Shown here: positions 34,034 to 44,678 of the stretch, one piece after another | Numbering within the stretch: position 1 is the first letter of the stretch | Layout: each line of letters starts with the position of its first letter | Source of the DNA: Saprospiraceae bacterium | Lineage (GTDB): Bacteria; Bacteroidota; Bacteroidia; Chitinophagales; Saprospiraceae | Assembly (NCBI GenBank): GCA_020627705.1 | Contig: JAHDGJ010000006.1 | Coordinates: forward strand, 75,622-139,621 | Direction: 5' to 3' | Length of the DNA: 64,000 bases | Translations under genes and position numbers: made by a program | The notes under the pieces: model-generated | The model's input: the letters and a program-made list of their open reading frames with translations, nothing else | The model's database searches: none | What the model was told of the DNA's origin: nothing

Positions 34034-35023
34034 TTATCTCGCCAACAAATGAAAAGTAAATTCTCCACGTGTATTAATCTCTATTGCTGGCATTGGTGCT
34101 TTAAAAATATTTAAGGTACTAAATAAAGACTTCAGAAAAGGGTTTTTAATTTTTATTCTAGTCAAGTCAACATCTAAGCCGATGTAGAATTCTTGATATC
34201 GATTCAAGTCTTCAGGGAGTATAAAATTTTCATCATTTATCTCCCATCGGTTTTCAAATCCTCCAAACATATTTTCTGCGCCATAACCCACGGCGATATT
34301 GAGCCATTTAGGAATTTTGTTATTGCCATTGGTAAAAGAGGATAGATTAAAAGAAGCCCAAATGATCTGCGCATTGTAATCCTTTAAGTACCTTTCTGCC
34401 CAAGTAGCTCCATACAAACCTGAAGCGCGTGCATCTAAAGTAGAGGTAAAAAGTCCAGTTTCTGATGGAAAGGGTTCTGTGGAATATTTTTTTGGCCAGG
34501 ATGAAACCTTGAAGCTTATGCGTTGTTCGCCCCAATGTTTTTGTTGAAAGTAAAAAGCGCCAAGTCCCAAATTGTTGAAAGCAAAATCTCCCCAGGACCA
34601 GCCCCATTGGGAAGAAAACCCATCCATTACTTCAATGGTGGTTTGAAACAAAGTGCCACAAATCAATCCTGTGGTTAAGGCTTTGTTTTCAGAGAGCCCC
34701 GTCCATTTGGCCCCCTTATAGCACAATACACCTTGGAAGTAGCTGGTATACAAGTGCCCCATCTTATCCATGTTTTCCCATTCATTCCAATCATTAAAGG
34801 TGTGAAACCCTTCTTGCGGATACTTTTTATACCAAGCATTATATAAGCCTATCGAAAAACCAGTGTAGGTTGTAGCAGAAACGCCAAGTGCCCAGTTAAA
34901 CCTTTTTTTATTTAAGGTGTCTGCCGGAGTAAAAATCAAATCCATTTTGCTTTGCCCCAAAAGAGAGGTCACAAAGCAGAGACCCAGAAGTAAAGTCCAA
35001 TATTTTAAGAATGATCTGATCAA
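34034..35023 (-). CDS. DUF2279-family secreted protein
   Basis: The 329-residue protein has a signal peptide (about 1-23, ending SLLGQ). The DUF2279 core follows: [22 protein letters not shown] (about 75-96, with the characteristic D-K-x-G-H), a helix pair around [22 protein letters not shown] and [13 protein letters not shown]. The C-terminal third is strand-rich. The family is a predicted envelope protein of unknown function. Its ATG overlaps the metH stop by 4 bp (ATGA-type), so it is translationally coupled to metH, a rather unexpected partner. Confidence 0.75.
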   Translation of the reverse strand: MIRSFLKYWTLLLGLCFVTSLLGQSKMDLIFTPADTLNKKRFNWALGVSATTYTGFSIGLYNAWYKKYPQEGFHTFNDWNEWENMDKMGHLYTSYFQGVLCYKGAKWTGLSENKALTTGLICGTLFQTTIEVMDGFSSQWGWSWGDFAFNNLGLGAFYFQQKHWGEQRISFKVSSWPKKYSTEPFPSETGLFTSTLDARASGLYGATWAERYLKDYNAQIIWASFNLSSFTNGNNKIPKWLNIAVGYGAENMFGGFENRWEINDENFILPEDLNRYQEFYIGLDVDLTRIKIKNPFLKSLFSTLNIFKAPMPAIEINTRGEFTFHLLAR

Positions 35024-38000
35024 ATGCTTTTTAATGGATTGAGTAATCTTGGATCAAAGGTATCTTCCTTTCTAGCAATGTAATCCGACTCTTGGTCTTT
35101 ATCAATTCTGCGAATCCCAAAATATTTGCTTTTCGGATGACTAAAGTACCATCCCGAAACGGAGGCCGCAGGATACATCGCAAAGCTCTCAGTCAATGTT
35201 ATCCCCGTAGATGCTTCGACATTGAGCAATTGGAATAGTTTGGATTTTTCTGAATGCTCTGGACATGCTGGGTATCCTGGAGCTGGACGTATTCCTTTGT
35301 AGGACTCTTTGATTAGTTCGTCGTTGCTTAGGTTTTCATTTTCAGCATAACCCCATTCTTTTGTTCTTATTCTCTGGTGTAAATATTCGGCAAAAGCCTC
35401 TGCCAAACGATCTGCCAAAGCTTTGAGTAAAATTGCACTGTAATCATCGTTGGTATCTTCAAACTGCTTTACCCATTTTTCTATACCGATGCCTGCCGTA
35501 ACCGCAAACGCACCTAAATAATCTTCCTTCTTCGTTGCAGCAGGTGCGACAAAATCACTCAAGCACATGTAGGGCAAACCATCGGCTTTTTTATTTTGTT
35601 GCCTCAAATTTATTAGTGTAGTGTGCGCTTCAGAACGTTGGTCATTAGACCAAACCACAATGTCATCATCATTTACACTGTTGGCAGGAAATATTCCAAA
35701 AGTGGCCTTGGCAGTCAACCATTTTTCATCAATGATTCTTCGCAACATTTTTTGCGCATCGAGGAAAAGTTTTTTTGCCTCTATTCCAACAACTTCGTCT
35801 TCTAAAATTTGTGGATATTTCCCTGCAAGTTGCCATGATTTGAAAAATGGCGTCCAGTCAATAAAGTCTGTTAATTCTTCAATCGGAAAATCATTCAAAA
35901 CTTTAACTCCCGTGAAATTTGGAGTTGGAGGAGTATATGCATCCCAATCAATTTTAAACTTTGATGCCCTTGCTGTTGTCAGGGGAACGAAGTTTTTGGG
36001 CGCATTGGCTGCTGCTCTTTTTTCTCGAAGCTCGGCATAGTCTTGCTTGTATTGAATGACAGTGTTGGCTGCCTCATTGCTCAATAGGGCACTAACTACT
36101 GGGACTGATTTAGATGCGTCCAAAACATGCACGACAGGGCCCTTGTATGCAGGATCAATTTTTAAAGCAGTATGCGTTTTACTTGTGGTGGCTCCACCAA
36201 TCAATAATGGTATTTTAAATCCTTGACGTTGCATTTCTTCAGCGACATAAACCATCTCGTCAAGTGAGGGAGTAATCAATCCACTCAATCCTATAACATC
36301 TACATTTTCTTCTTTCGCGACTTTAAGTATTTTGTCCGCTGGCACCATCACGCCAAGATCAATGATTTTATAATTGTTGCATGCCAACACTACACCTACG
36401 ATATTTTTCCCAATATCATGTACGTCTCCTTTTACTGTTGCAAGAAGAATTTTCCCTTTATCCTTTACATCACCTGCGGCCTTTTTTTCTTCTTCAATAA
36501 ATGGAGTGAGGTACGAAACAGCCTGCTTCATTACCCGAGCAGATTTAACGACTTGAGGCAAAAACATTTTTCCTTCGCCAAAAAGATCACCTACAATGCT
36601 CATCCCATCCATCAATGGCCCTTCTATGACTTGAAGTGCAGCTGGGAGCTGTATTCTTATTTCTTCGACATCTTGTTCGATATATTCGGTAATCCCTTTG
36701 ACCAATGAGTGATTTAATCTGCCTCTTACATCTTGCTCTCTCCAACTCAGATCTTTTATTAATTTTTTTCCACCTCCTTTTATGCGTTCGGCATAAGATG
36801 TAAGTTCCTCAGTAGCGGTTTCCGTCCGATTAAAAAGAACATCTTCCACCAATTTTAACAGGTCTTTAGGTATGTCTTCATACACCTCCATCATTCCTGC
36901 GTTTACAATACCCATATCCATCCCTGCCTTCACTGCATGGTATAAAAAGGCTGAGTGCATAGCCTCTCTGACCGCATTATTTCCCCTAAAAGAAAAAGAA
37001 ATATTACTTACACCACCGCTTATTTTGGCGCCAGGACAGCTGGCTTTTATTTGCTTGCATGCTTCGATAAAGTGGATAGCATACTCATTATGCTCTGGAA
37101 TACCAGTAGCAACGGCAAAAATATTGGGATCAAAAATGATATCATGTGGATCATATCCAACTTTTTCAACAAGTATTTTATAGGCACGTTGGCAGATAGC
37201 CACTTTACGCTCCGTAGTGTCTGCTTGGCCTTTTTCATCAAATGCCATAACGATTGCCGAAGCGCCATATCTTTTGACCAATTTGGCTTGTTCTATAAAT
37301 TTTTCTTCTCCTTCTTTCAGAGAAATTGAGTTGACAATGCATTTGCCTTGGACACATTTCAAACCTGCTTCAATCACTTCCCATTTGGAAGAGTCAATCA
37401 TAATCGGGAGTTTGGCAATGTCTGGTTCTGACATCATTAGATTGAGGAAGGTGACCATTTCTTCCTTACTGTCCAATAGCCCTTCATCCATATTTACATC
37501 GATCACTTGGGCTCCTCCTTCTACTTGTTGTTCGGCAACAGATAGGGCTTCCTCGTATTTTTTTTCTTTTATAAGTCTTGCAAACTTTCTTGAGCCTGTC
37601 ACATTGGTACGCTCCCCAACATTTATAAAGTTCATATCCTCTCGAACAAACAAAGCCTCCAACCCAGAATAAGAGGATTGGCCATCCACCGGTTTTATTT
37701 CACGAGGAGAAATGTTTTGAATGGCTTCAGCCATAGCTTTAATATGGTCCGGGGTTGTTCCACAACAGCCGCCTAATATATTTACAAATCCGCTCGACGC
37801 GAAGTCTTTTACAAACGCTTGCATTTGATTTGGAGATTGATCATATTCTCCTAATTCGTTTGGCAATCCTGCATTTGGATATGCACTGACTCTACAATCT
37901 GCAATTTTTGATAAGGTTTGGATGTGTGGTCTCATTTCTTTTGCGCCCAAGGCACAATTGAGGCCAACACTCCATAAATTCATATGCTTTACAGAAACCC

Positions 38001-38685
38001 AAAAGGCTTCTACGGTTTGTCCACTGAGCGTTCTGCCGCTGGCGTCAGTGATGGTGCCTGATACCATAATGGGCAGGGTCTTGTTTTTTTCTTCAAAAAC
38101 CAAATCTACAGCAAAGAGTGCCGCCTTTGCATTAAGCGTATCGAAAATGGTTTCAATCAGTAAAATATCCACACCGCCATCAATCAAACCTTCGGTCTGT
38201 TCTTTATAAGCAGCCACCAATTCGTCAAAGCTTACCGCTCTAAACCCTGGATTGTTTACATCTGGGGATAAAGAAGCTGTTTTGTTCGTTGGACCTAGCG
38301 CACCTGCCACAAACCTTGTTTGACCAGGATTGGCAGCCATAAATTCTTGAGTAGCCTCTTTGGCAATCTTTGCAGATGCTACGTTTAGTTCGTAAGCCAA
38401 AGATTGCATATCGTAATCTGCCATCGAAATACTCGTGGCATTAAAAGTATTCGTCTCAATAATGTCCGAACCGGCATTCAAATATTCGAGGTGTATAGAT
38501 TTGATTACTTCAGGCTTCGTAATAGACAACAAATCATTATTTCCCTTGATATCCATATGATAGTCCGCAAACCTTTCACCCCTGTAATCTGATTCTTTGA
38601 GCTTGTATCTCTGAATCATCGTTCCCATAGCTCCATCTAAGAGTAAAATCTTCTTTTCTGAAATTTGATTAAGCGCTGTATTCAC
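35020..38685 (-). CDS. metH: Cobalamin-dependent methionine synthase
   Basis: The 1221-residue enzyme has the full MetH domain order. The homocysteine-binding/zinc barrel comes first (zinc ligands Cys244 in GLNCALG and Cys307-Cys308 in GGCCGTT). A pterin-binding barrel follows (about 352-615), then the cobalamin cap helices (about 640-735), the cobalamin domain with D754-x-H756-D-I-G759, and the C-terminal SAM-dependent reactivation domain ([15 protein letters not shown], about 1140-1155). It methylates homocysteine from methyl-THF supplied by MetF. No cobalamin riboswitch was recognised in the 188-bp upstream region; a TACCTTTG promoter box lies close to the start. It is coupled by a 4-bp overlap to the DUF2279 gene. 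Confidence 0.97.
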   Translation of the reverse strand: MNTALNQISEKKILLLDGAMGTMIQRYKLKESDYRGERFADYHMDIKGNNDLLSITKPEVIKSIHLEYLNAGSDIIETNTFNATSISMADYDMQSLAYELNVASAKIAKEATQEFMAANPGQTRFVAGALGPTNKTASLSPDVNNPGFRAVSFDELVAAYKEQTEGLIDGGVDILLIETIFDTLNAKAALFAVDLVFEEKNKTLPIMVSGTITDASGRTLSGQTVEAFWVSVKHMNLWSVGLNCALGAKEMRPHIQTLSKIADCRVSAYPNAGLPNELGEYDQSPNQMQAFVKDFASSGFVNILGGCCGTTPDHIKAMAEAIQNISPREIKPVDGQSSYSGLEALFVREDMNFINVGERTNVTGSRKFARLIKEKKYEEALSVAEQQVEGGAQVIDVNMDEGLLDSKEEMVTFLNLMMSEPDIAKLPIMIDSSKWEVIEAGLKCVQGKCIVNSISLKEGEEKFIEQAKLVKRYGASAIVMAFDEKGQADTTERKVAICQRAYKILVEKVGYDPHDIIFDPNIFAVATGIPEHNEYAIHFIEACKQIKASCPGAKISGGVSNISFSFRGNNAVREAMHSAFLYHAVKAGMDMGIVNAGMMEVYEDIPKDLLKLVEDVLFNRTETATEELTSYAERIKGGGKKLIKDLSWREQDVRGRLNHSLVKGITEYIEQDVEEIRIQLPAALQVIEGPLMDGMSIVGDLFGEGKMFLPQVVKSARVMKQAVSYLTPFIEEEKKAAGDVKDKGKILLATVKGDVHDIGKNIVGVVLACNNYKIIDLGVMVPADKILKVAKEENVDVIGLSGLITPSLDEMVYVAEEMQRQGFKIPLLIGGATTSKTHTALKIDPAYKGPVVHVLDASKSVPVVSALLSNEAANTVIQYKQDYAELREKRAAANAPKNFVPLTTARASKFKIDWDAYTPPTPNFTGVKVLNDFPIEELTDFIDWTPFFKSWQLAGKYPQILEDEVVGIEAKKLFLDAQKMLRRIIDEKWLTAKATFGIFPANSVNDDDIVVWSNDQRSEAHTTLINLRQQNKKADGLPYMCLSDFVAPAATKKEDYLGAFAVTAGIGIEKWVKQFEDTNDDYSAILLKALADRLAEAFAEYLHQRIRTKEWGYAENENLSNDELIKESYKGIRPAPGYPACPEHSEKSKLFQLLNVEASTGITLTESFAMYPAASVSGWYFSHPKSKYFGIRRIDKDQESDYIARKEDTFDPRLLNPLKSI

Positions 38686-38705
38686 TTTTTTGAAAATTTA
38701 TGGGG

Positions 38706-38713
38706 CAAAGGTA
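38706..38713 (-). promoter_or_regulatory. -7 promoter box of metH
   Basis: On the minus strand this reads TACCTTTG, an exact match to the Bacteroidota -7 consensus TAnnTTTG, 20-27 bp upstream of the metH start. The expected -33 element is only a TTTT around 38731-38734. Confidence 0.45.
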
Positions 38714-38873
38714 AACCCTTATAGACTCTTAAAACGTACAATATTTAATTGCATTGATAAAACCCAATTTGGAGCCATATAGAGGTGTAAATCATATATA
38801 TGGACTTGTCGTATTGGAAAAATATAAATTCAAAAATTGCTTTATCTTGCACTGTTGATAGATCATGTAATAA

Positions 38874-39914
38874 ATGAGAAAAATAACCTTACTAGTATTG
38901 TTTGCAGCTTTTGCTTTCGGAGTCAAAGCCCAAGGCTTACAATTTAACCAATGGCAATATGCTCCGGCTTTACTCAATCCTGCCTTAACAGGTGCGTATG
39001 AGGGCACCTTTAGAGTAGGTGGTATACTCAAAGAAAAATGGCAATCTGTTGGAAGTGGTTGGAAGACCGCCGAAGGATTTGTCGATGCCCCAATAATCAG
39101 AGGATTGCGTAAACAAGATTGGATTGGTGTCGGTATGTCTTATGCGTATGACTTGCAGGGCGAAAGAAACATGGCGTCAATAAATACACAAATACAAAGG
39201 GTAAGCTTAGCCTATCATTTGGGCATGGGTACAAGAAAATTGAAAAAAACGCTTTCTATAGGTTTTCAATTTGGTAATACCAGCCGAAAGTTTGATACGC
39301 AAGGGGTTTTATCAGAGGAGAATATTGCAAATGGACTAGATGAAGGGGTTAATCCGTTATTAATGGCTTATTTAATGGCTAACGAACCTGAGCTTTCCAC
39401 AGATTTTAGATATTTCGGAGGGGGTTTTGCTTACAATGCACAAACCAACAAAACCACTCAAATGAGCTTTGGGCTTAATGTTTCGCAATTTTTAAATAAC
39501 AACAAACAAAATTTTGTTGCCTTAGCAAGTGGTGATCTAGAAACGAGGTTTACAGGATTTTTTGCTATGAGAAATCAAACAAGCAAAAAAACCACTTTTG
39601 AGCCAAGAGTAGTATTTACGCAGCAGGGCAAAAACAATAAGTTGTATACCCAGGCGATTTTCGGATATATGTTGAAAAACAAGATGATGCTTAAATATGG
39701 AGCTGGGTTCAATACGCTAAATGATGACTTTAATATTCCTATCTACCTAGGTATAGAAAAAGGCAATTTAAGGGTAGGCTTGGCGTATGATGTAGATCTA
39801 GGAGCGACTGCAGCAACTAGTACTTATGGTGGTCTAGAATTGGCAGCATCCTACATACACATCCTTGCTAAGAAGCCTGAACCTAAGAGGATTCTTATCT
39901 GTCCTAGACTTTAA
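38874..39914 (+). CDS. PorP/SprF-family T9SS outer-membrane protein
   Basis: The 346-residue protein has a signal peptide (about 1-19, ending GVKAQ). The PorP/SprF opening follows directly: QFNQWQYAPALLNPALTGAYEG (about 23-44), where the 'NPA.tG' turn is diagnostic. The remainder is a beta-barrel with repeated Gly/aromatic strands. PorP/SprF proteins work with T9SS, binding type B sorted substrates or gliding adhesins at the outer membrane. It is followed after 27 bp by the PorE-like gene, the standard arrangement. Bacteroidota often encode many paralogous pairs, so it may serve a specific substrate. Confidence 0.88.
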   Translation: MRKITLLVLFAAFAFGVKAQGLQFNQWQYAPALLNPALTGAYEGTFRVGGILKEKWQSVGSGWKTAEGFVDAPIIRGLRKQDWIGVGMSYAYDLQGERNMASINTQIQRVSLAYHLGMGTRKLKKTLSIGFQFGNTSRKFDTQGVLSEENIANGLDEGVNPLLMAYLMANEPELSTDFRYFGGGFAYNAQTNKTTQMSFGLNVSQFLNNNKQNFVALASGDLETRFTGFFAMRNQTSKKTTFEPRVVFTQQGKNNKLYTQAIFGYMLKNKMMLKYGAGFNTLNDDFNIPIYLGIEKGNLRVGLAYDVDLGATAATSTYGGLELAASYIHILAKKPEPKRILICPRL

Positions 39915-39941
39915 TTTTAAAACTTTCGTTTAATCAAGAAC

Positions 39942-41948
39942 ATGAGATCAGTACTTTCACTGTCGTTTATATTATTGTTTATTTCTACTTCTATTGCACA
40001 GCCTTCGCGTTCGGTGAGCTACGAAACAATGTTAGAGGTAGCAGAAGAATCTCTGGCTGCCAATGACTATGTTAATGCCATCGAATGGTATGACAAGGCA
40101 TATAAAGAAAGTAAAGACAAGGATTTGGCACTAAATGTGGCGCAATTGAGTTTTATTACTCGTGATTACAAAAAAGCGCAAAAGGCATACGAAAGAGTGC
40201 TGTCTAGAGATAAAAACAACATCTACAAAGAGGATCGAATAATGTTGGCAAAATCCTACAAGGCACAAGGATTGTATAGAGAAGCCATTGATGCATATGA
40301 GCAGTTTATTGTGGAGTCCGAAGATGAAGAGATGAAAGCTGTGGCGAGAAGAGATTTGACAGGAATTGCAGGTTTGTCCGAATTTGAAGAAAACATAAGC
40401 ACGGTATTAACTTTTATGGACAAAAAAGTAAACAGCCGTTCTGCCGAGTCTGGACCTGAAAAAGGAGGAGATGGTGCGCTCTACTTTTCATCGTTTATGC
40501 GCAAGGATGTGATCACCTTGGACAGCGAGGAAGAAAATTATCATTCTAAAATTTTCATGGTCAAAAAAGACGAAGAGGGCAAACTAGAGAAACCAGCTCC
40601 ATTATATGAAGGTGTAAACATCCCTGGGTACCATGTGTCTCACCCTGCTTTTTCTAGTGATGGACGAGAGTTATATTTTACAAAAGCTGTATTAGAAGGA
40701 AATGAAATCATTGAGTCTAAACTATGTGTGAGTTTTGCTTCTGGTGGAGGATGGGGCCCTGCCCAAGAATTAAATATAAATGGAGATTACATTATTAAAA
40801 ACCCTTCAACGGGGGAGCTTTTTGGAAATGAAGTGATTTTCTTTTCTTCAAATATTGAAGGAGGACAGGGCAATTTCGACTTGTACTATGCCACAAAAAA
40901 CAACGAGGGTTTTGATACGCCCGTTAATTTAGGTGCCGTATTGAATACTTCAGAGGATGAAGTATCTCCTTATTATGCCGACGGGACGTTATATTTTTCT
41001 TCTGATGGACATCCATCGATGGGAGGTTATGATATCTATTACAGTACATGGAATGGTCAATCTTGGACAAAGCCAGTAAATATGGGCTATGTCTACAATT
41101 CTTCTTTTGATGATTTAGATTTCACAATAAATAGAGATGGTTCAGGTGGATATTTGGTATCCAATAGACCAGATAAAAACAAAAAGAGGTTAAGAAGTAA
41201 AACGTGTTGTGATGACATCTACGAATTTAGCATTCGAGAAATTGTTATCGATTTGCTGGCCCTTGTTACTGATGATAAAGGCGCGCCATTGATGGAAGCA
41301 ACCGTTGATTTGGTGGATGAAACCATGGGACAGGATACCTTAAGTAAGACCAATTTGGCTGAGAATTCTTTTAATTTCCTATTGGAAGGAGATCATTCAT
41401 ATGAGGCCGTGGTATCGCGAGCTGGATATTATCCTAAAACCATAAAATTTAATACAGTCGGAATAATTGATGACTATACAGTCAATAAGACAATAAAGCT
41501 TGAGCCTATCCCAGTTAAAGAGCCTGAACCAGAAAAAATAGTTGAAGTAGTTAAGAAAAACGAAGCCATTCGTCTAAAGAACATTTACTATGATTTTGAT
41601 GATGACAAGATTTTGACTGATGCAGAATTGGACTTGAATGTTATTCTTACTGTAATGAATCAATATCCTGATATGGTCATCGAGCTTTCTTCGCACACCG
41701 ATTCTCAGGGAGTTTCGAAATACAACGAAAACCTTTCCCAGCGTAGAGCTGAATCAGCTAAAAATTGGTTGGTAGAACGAGGCATTCAGTCTGACCGTAT
41801 TGTTCCTGTAGGTTACGGAGAGGCGGTTATACTTAACCATTGTGTAAATGGTGTCAGATGTTCGGACGAGGAGCACAGAGTCAACAGACGAACAGAGTTT
41901 AAAATGATTTCGGGTCCTGATACCATTGAGATTATTAGAGGAAACTAA
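39942..41948 (+). CDS. PorE-like T9SS protein (TPR, propeller, CRD, OmpA)
   Basis: The 668-residue protein has a signal peptide (about 1-19, ending TSIAQ) and then the four-part PorE order. TPR repeats come first (about 25-125: YVNAIEWYDKAYKE, DYKKAQKAYERVL, YREAIDAYEQFI). A PD40/WD40-like propeller follows (about 140-420, with GGDGALYFSS, SSDGRELYF, YFSSDGHPSMGGYDIY). Next is a carboxypeptidase-regulatory-like domain (about 435-525), and last an OmpA peptidoglycan-binding domain (about 545-660: ELSSHTDSQG, NRRTEF). PorE links the T9SS to the cell wall. It is paired with PorP/SprF upstream. It could be one of several paralogues rather than the core subunit. Confidence 0.85.
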   Translation: MRSVLSLSFILLFISTSIAQPSRSVSYETMLEVAEESLAANDYVNAIEWYDKAYKESKDKDLALNVAQLSFITRDYKKAQKAYERVLSRDKNNIYKEDRIMLAKSYKAQGLYREAIDAYEQFIVESEDEEMKAVARRDLTGIAGLSEFEENISTVLTFMDKKVNSRSAESGPEKGGDGALYFSSFMRKDVITLDSEEENYHSKIFMVKKDEEGKLEKPAPLYEGVNIPGYHVSHPAFSSDGRELYFTKAVLEGNEIIESKLCVSFASGGGWGPAQELNINGDYIIKNPSTGELFGNEVIFFSSNIEGGQGNFDLYYATKNNEGFDTPVNLGAVLNTSEDEVSPYYADGTLYFSSDGHPSMGGYDIYYSTWNGQSWTKPVNMGYVYNSSFDDLDFTINRDGSGGYLVSNRPDKNKKRLRSKTCCDDIYEFSIREIVIDLLALVTDDKGAPLMEATVDLVDETMGQDTLSKTNLAENSFNFLLEGDHSYEAVVSRAGYYPKTIKFNTVGIIDDYTVNKTIKLEPIPVKEPEPEKIVEVVKKNEAIRLKNIYYDFDDDKILTDAELDLNVILTVMNQYPDMVIELSSHTDSQGVSKYNENLSQRRAESAKNWLVERGIQSDRIVPVGYGEAVILNHCVNGVRCSDEEHRVNRRTEFKMISGPDTIEIIRGN

Positions 41949-41953
41949 TTAGT

Positions 41954-42358
41954 ATGAAGAAACTATTTGGCTTTTGGATGTTGTCAATACTGTTGACATC
42001 AGCTCTTTGGTCACAAGAATCAAGCAGTGAAGCTGTGGCAGATTTCCCTGTAATTAGTTTCCTTCAGGACACCATTGATCTTGGGGTTATGAAGGCTGGT
42101 GAACAGCGTTCGATGCAATTTGAGTTTACCAATACTGGGAATCAAGCATTAGTAATAGAACTGGTTACGGCCTGTAAATGTACTTCCTTGTCTTGGCCAC
42201 AAGATCCAGTCCCAATGGATGGCAAAGGGAGTATTTTTGTCACCTTTGATAGTACAGGGTATGATGGCGAAGTGATCAAAGTGGTAGATATCATAGCGAA
42301 TACAGATCCTATAGTGGTAGAAGCTTGGTTTAAAGTAGAAGTGCTGAAGCCTCAATAA
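41954..42358 (+). CDS. DUF1573-domain secreted protein
   Basis: The 134-residue protein has a signal peptide (about 1-21, ending ALWSQ). A single DUF1573 Ig/ASPM-like beta-sandwich follows (about 35-130): DTIDLGVMKAGEQRSMQFEFTN, ACKCTSLSWP and a final VEAWFKVEV strand. The 'CKCT' pair is the usual Cys motif of the family. DUF1573 proteins are common periplasmic or surface proteins in Bacteroidota with no fixed function. It starts 5 bp after the PorE-like gene and ends overlapping pnuC by one base, so it belongs to the same operon. Confidence 0.82.
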   Translation: MKKLFGFWMLSILLTSALWSQESSSEAVADFPVISFLQDTIDLGVMKAGEQRSMQFEFTNTGNQALVIELVTACKCTSLSWPQDPVPMDGKGSIFVTFDSTGYDGEVIKVVDIIANTDPIVVEAWFKVEVLKPQ

Positions 42359-42954
42359 TGCAAACTTTATTAGAACAGTTTCATCAGGTAGGTTTTGCCG
42401 CCTGGATGTCAACACTGTTTTCCTTACTATATATCTTTTTTGCCGTTCAAAACAAGTCGATTTGTTTTGTTTTTGGTTTGATATCATCATCGTTTTGGGG
42501 GTATGAGTCTTTTTTTAATCTCAACCTGAAGTTTGATGCTTTTTTGCAGGTTTTTTATGTATTGATGAGTATCTGGGGCATTTATCAATGGCAACGAGGT
42601 GGTACTGAGCAGAAAGAACGACACATTGGATCATTAGGAGTTAGCGGCAATTCGTTATGGATCGGCTTTGGAGTTGTGTTGAGCATTGTGATTTATTTTT
42701 TGGTCAATAACATGATTTCAACAGAAAAAGCCTTTTTAGACTTAGCAACTACTATTTTTTCTATCATTGCTACTTTTCTTCTGGTTTTTCGCTACATCGA
42801 CCAATGGATCTATTGGATTGTGATCGATCTTTGTTATATCTACATCTATATAGCCACGGGTGCCGAGTTGTTTGCACTCATCATGTTGATTAATACTGTG
42901 CTAGCAATTAAAGGGTTTTTCAACTGGCACCAAATCTATTTAGATAAAGTCTAA
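42358..42954 (+). CDS. pnuC: PnuC-type nicotinamide-mononucleotide/riboside transporter
   Basis: The 198-residue protein is an integral membrane protein with about seven helices. It carries the PnuC signature: FVLMSIWGIYQWQRGG (about 66-81; the W-x-x-Y-x-W pattern lines the substrate site), a basic loop, and a second half ending KGFFNWHQIY. PnuC proteins import nicotinamide riboside (or, in related PnuT/PnuX, thiamine or riboflavin) by facilitated diffusion. No vitamin riboswitch precedes it, which favours the NAD-precursor role. The ATG shares its A with the preceding stop (TAATG), so translation is coupled to the DUF1573 gene. It sits directly before the nqr operon. Confidence 0.85.
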   Translation: MQTLLEQFHQVGFAAWMSTLFSLLYIFFAVQNKSICFVFGLISSSFWGYESFFNLNLKFDAFLQVFYVLMSIWGIYQWQRGGTEQKERHIGSLGVSGNSLWIGFGVVLSIVIYFLVNNMISTEKAFLDLATTIFSIIATFLLVFRYIDQWIYWIVIDLCYIYIYIATGAELFALIMLINTVLAIKGFFNWHQIYLDKV

Positions 42955-43010
42955 ATAAGAGACTTTTAGTTAATGCCATCAGACGTCATGACAATACTGC
43001 AAAAGCTTCT

Positions 43011-43018
43011 TATCTTTG
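43011..43018 (+). promoter_or_regulatory. -7 promoter box of the nqr operon
   Basis: TATCTTTG is an exact match to TAnnTTTG, 36 bp before the nqrA start codon, placing the likely transcription start near 43024. No good -33 TTTG is evident. Confidence 0.5.
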
Positions 43019-43053
43019 CACCGATTTTAGGACACATTTAAAATTATCATCAA

Positions 43054-44670
43054 TTGAAAATACGAAGGATCAGGGTCCACTTACTTTTGTCTTTCCTTCT
43101 TATCTCCCAGTTTTCATTCGCACAAGGTACTGGCGACAGTAATTTAATGCTGTATGCTCTCATAGGCATAGGTGCAGCTCTCTTCTTTTGGGTTGTTACT
43201 TCGTTATCAGATAGCTTGTTGAAGATTGAAGCAGAAAAAGCTGGAATAGATACAGAGAAAAAAGATATCGGAATTTGGCCAAGTTTAACAGGCATGTTTA
43301 GCCCAAAGGCTCCAGAATTTGCTGAAGGTAAATTTTTCAAATCATCAAAAGGATTTGATATTAAGCTTAAGGGTAAGGCAGAAAATTTTAGTTCTCCATC
43401 TATCACGCGCTACGCAATCAAGCCAGGTAATTTTCGAGGTAACTCGCCAATTCCTAAAATGTTGGTTGCTGTTGGCGATGAGGTGCAAGCCGGAGATGCT
43501 ATTTATTTTGATAAAAAAAGACCGGATGTCAAATACACTTCACCTGTTAGTGGTGAGGTTGTAGAGATTAAAAGAGGTGCCAAAAGAGCCATTACTGATA
43601 TCATCATCTTGGCGGATAAAGAAGTCCGATTTAAGAAATATAGTGTTCCAAATATTGAAGAGTGCAACAGACAAGACATCGTTGATGCGATGATTGGATC
43701 AGGCACTTGGGTAATGCTCAATCAGCGTCCGTTTGATATTGTTCCAGAGATCTCTGATGTCCCTGCCAATATTTTTATTTCGACTTTCGATACAGCGCCT
43801 TTGGCACCGGATCAAAATCTTTTTGTGGAGGGAAGAGGAGACGATTTTCAAAAAGGTCTTGATGTGCTCAACAAGCTAACTGCTGGAAAGGTATTTTTAG
43901 GATTGTCTGGAAATGCTCAACCATCTGCTGTTTTTACTGGTGCAAAAGGTGTCGAGAAAAATTACTTTGGCGGCAAACATCCAATTGGTAATGTTGGCGT
44001 ACAAATTCATCATACTGCTCCTATTCGGAAAGAGAAAGTGTGGACTGTCGGTGTTCAGGAAGTATTGACCATTGGTCGATTTTTTAATGAAGGCGTTGTA
44101 GATATGTCAAGAATGGTCGCGGTAGCTGGATCTCGAGTTGCCACTCCGAGCTATGTCAAAACATATGTTGGGGCGAGCATTGGTGATCTGCTAAAAGAAA
44201 ATGTATCGGGTGATAACAATAGAATCATCTCAGGAGATGTATTGTCTGGTTCGACATCTGATCATGATCAGTTTTTGAACTTCAGAGATGATCAAATTAC
44301 AGTTATTGAAGAAGGTAATTACAATGAGCTATTTGGCTGGTTGTTGCCTTTAAAACCAAGACCAAGTTTGTCAAAAACTTTTCCAAGCTTCCTAATGCCA
44401 GAGTTTGAATTCGAAGGTGACACCAATACTCATGGTGAAAAAAGAGCTTTTGTGGTCTCTGGCCAGTATGAAGCTGTGTTGCCTATGGATATTTATCCTC
44501 AGCATTTGATGAAAGCTATTCTTTCTAATGATTTTGAAAGAATGGAAGGTCTTGGAATCAACGAATTAAGCGAAGAAGACATCGCAATTTGTGAATTTGT
44601 TTGTACATCAAAACAACCTCTTCAATCTATCCTCAGAAAAGGATTAGACACGATGAGGGAACAATCATAA
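43054..44670 (+). CDS. nqrA: Na+-translocating NADH:quinone reductase subunit A, extended
   Basis: This 538-residue protein starts with TTG at 43054. Residues about 95-538 are a normal NqrA (GFDIKLKGKAE at the start, then the IKPGNFRGNSPIPKMLV and VGDEVQAGD lipoyl-like fold, and the PMDIYPQHLMKAI segment). The first 90 residues are extra: a signal peptide (VHLLLSFLLISQFSFA) and then a second hydrophobic helix (about 30-52, LMLYALIGIGAALFFWVV) before a charged linker. This would put a short N-terminus outside and the NqrA domain in the cytoplasm, tethered by one helix. Vibrio NqrA is a soluble peripheral subunit without this part. First gene of nqrABCDEF. Confidence 0.9.
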   Translation: MKIRRIRVHLLLSFLLISQFSFAQGTGDSNLMLYALIGIGAALFFWVVTSLSDSLLKIEAEKAGIDTEKKDIGIWPSLTGMFSPKAPEFAEGKFFKSSKGFDIKLKGKAENFSSPSITRYAIKPGNFRGNSPIPKMLVAVGDEVQAGDAIYFDKKRPDVKYTSPVSGEVVEIKRGAKRAITDIIILADKEVRFKKYSVPNIEECNRQDIVDAMIGSGTWVMLNQRPFDIVPEISDVPANIFISTFDTAPLAPDQNLFVEGRGDDFQKGLDVLNKLTAGKVFLGLSGNAQPSAVFTGAKGVEKNYFGGKHPIGNVGVQIHHTAPIRKEKVWTVGVQEVLTIGRFFNEGVVDMSRMVAVAGSRVATPSYVKTYVGASIGDLLKENVSGDNNRIISGDVLSGSTSDHDQFLNFRDDQITVIEEGNYNELFGWLLPLKPRPSLSKTFPSFLMPEFEFEGDTNTHGEKRAFVVSGQYEAVLPMDIYPQHLMKAILSNDFERMEGLGINELSEEDIAICEFVCTSKQPLQSILRKGLDTMREQS

Positions 44671-44678
44671 GAGAAGAA

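Noticed and set aside
38686-38873. Cobalamin riboswitch upstream of metH.
   Set aside because: No B12-box-like sequence or suitable stem arrangement was recognised, and the promoter box lies only 20-27 bp from the start, leaving no room for a riboswitch in the leader.
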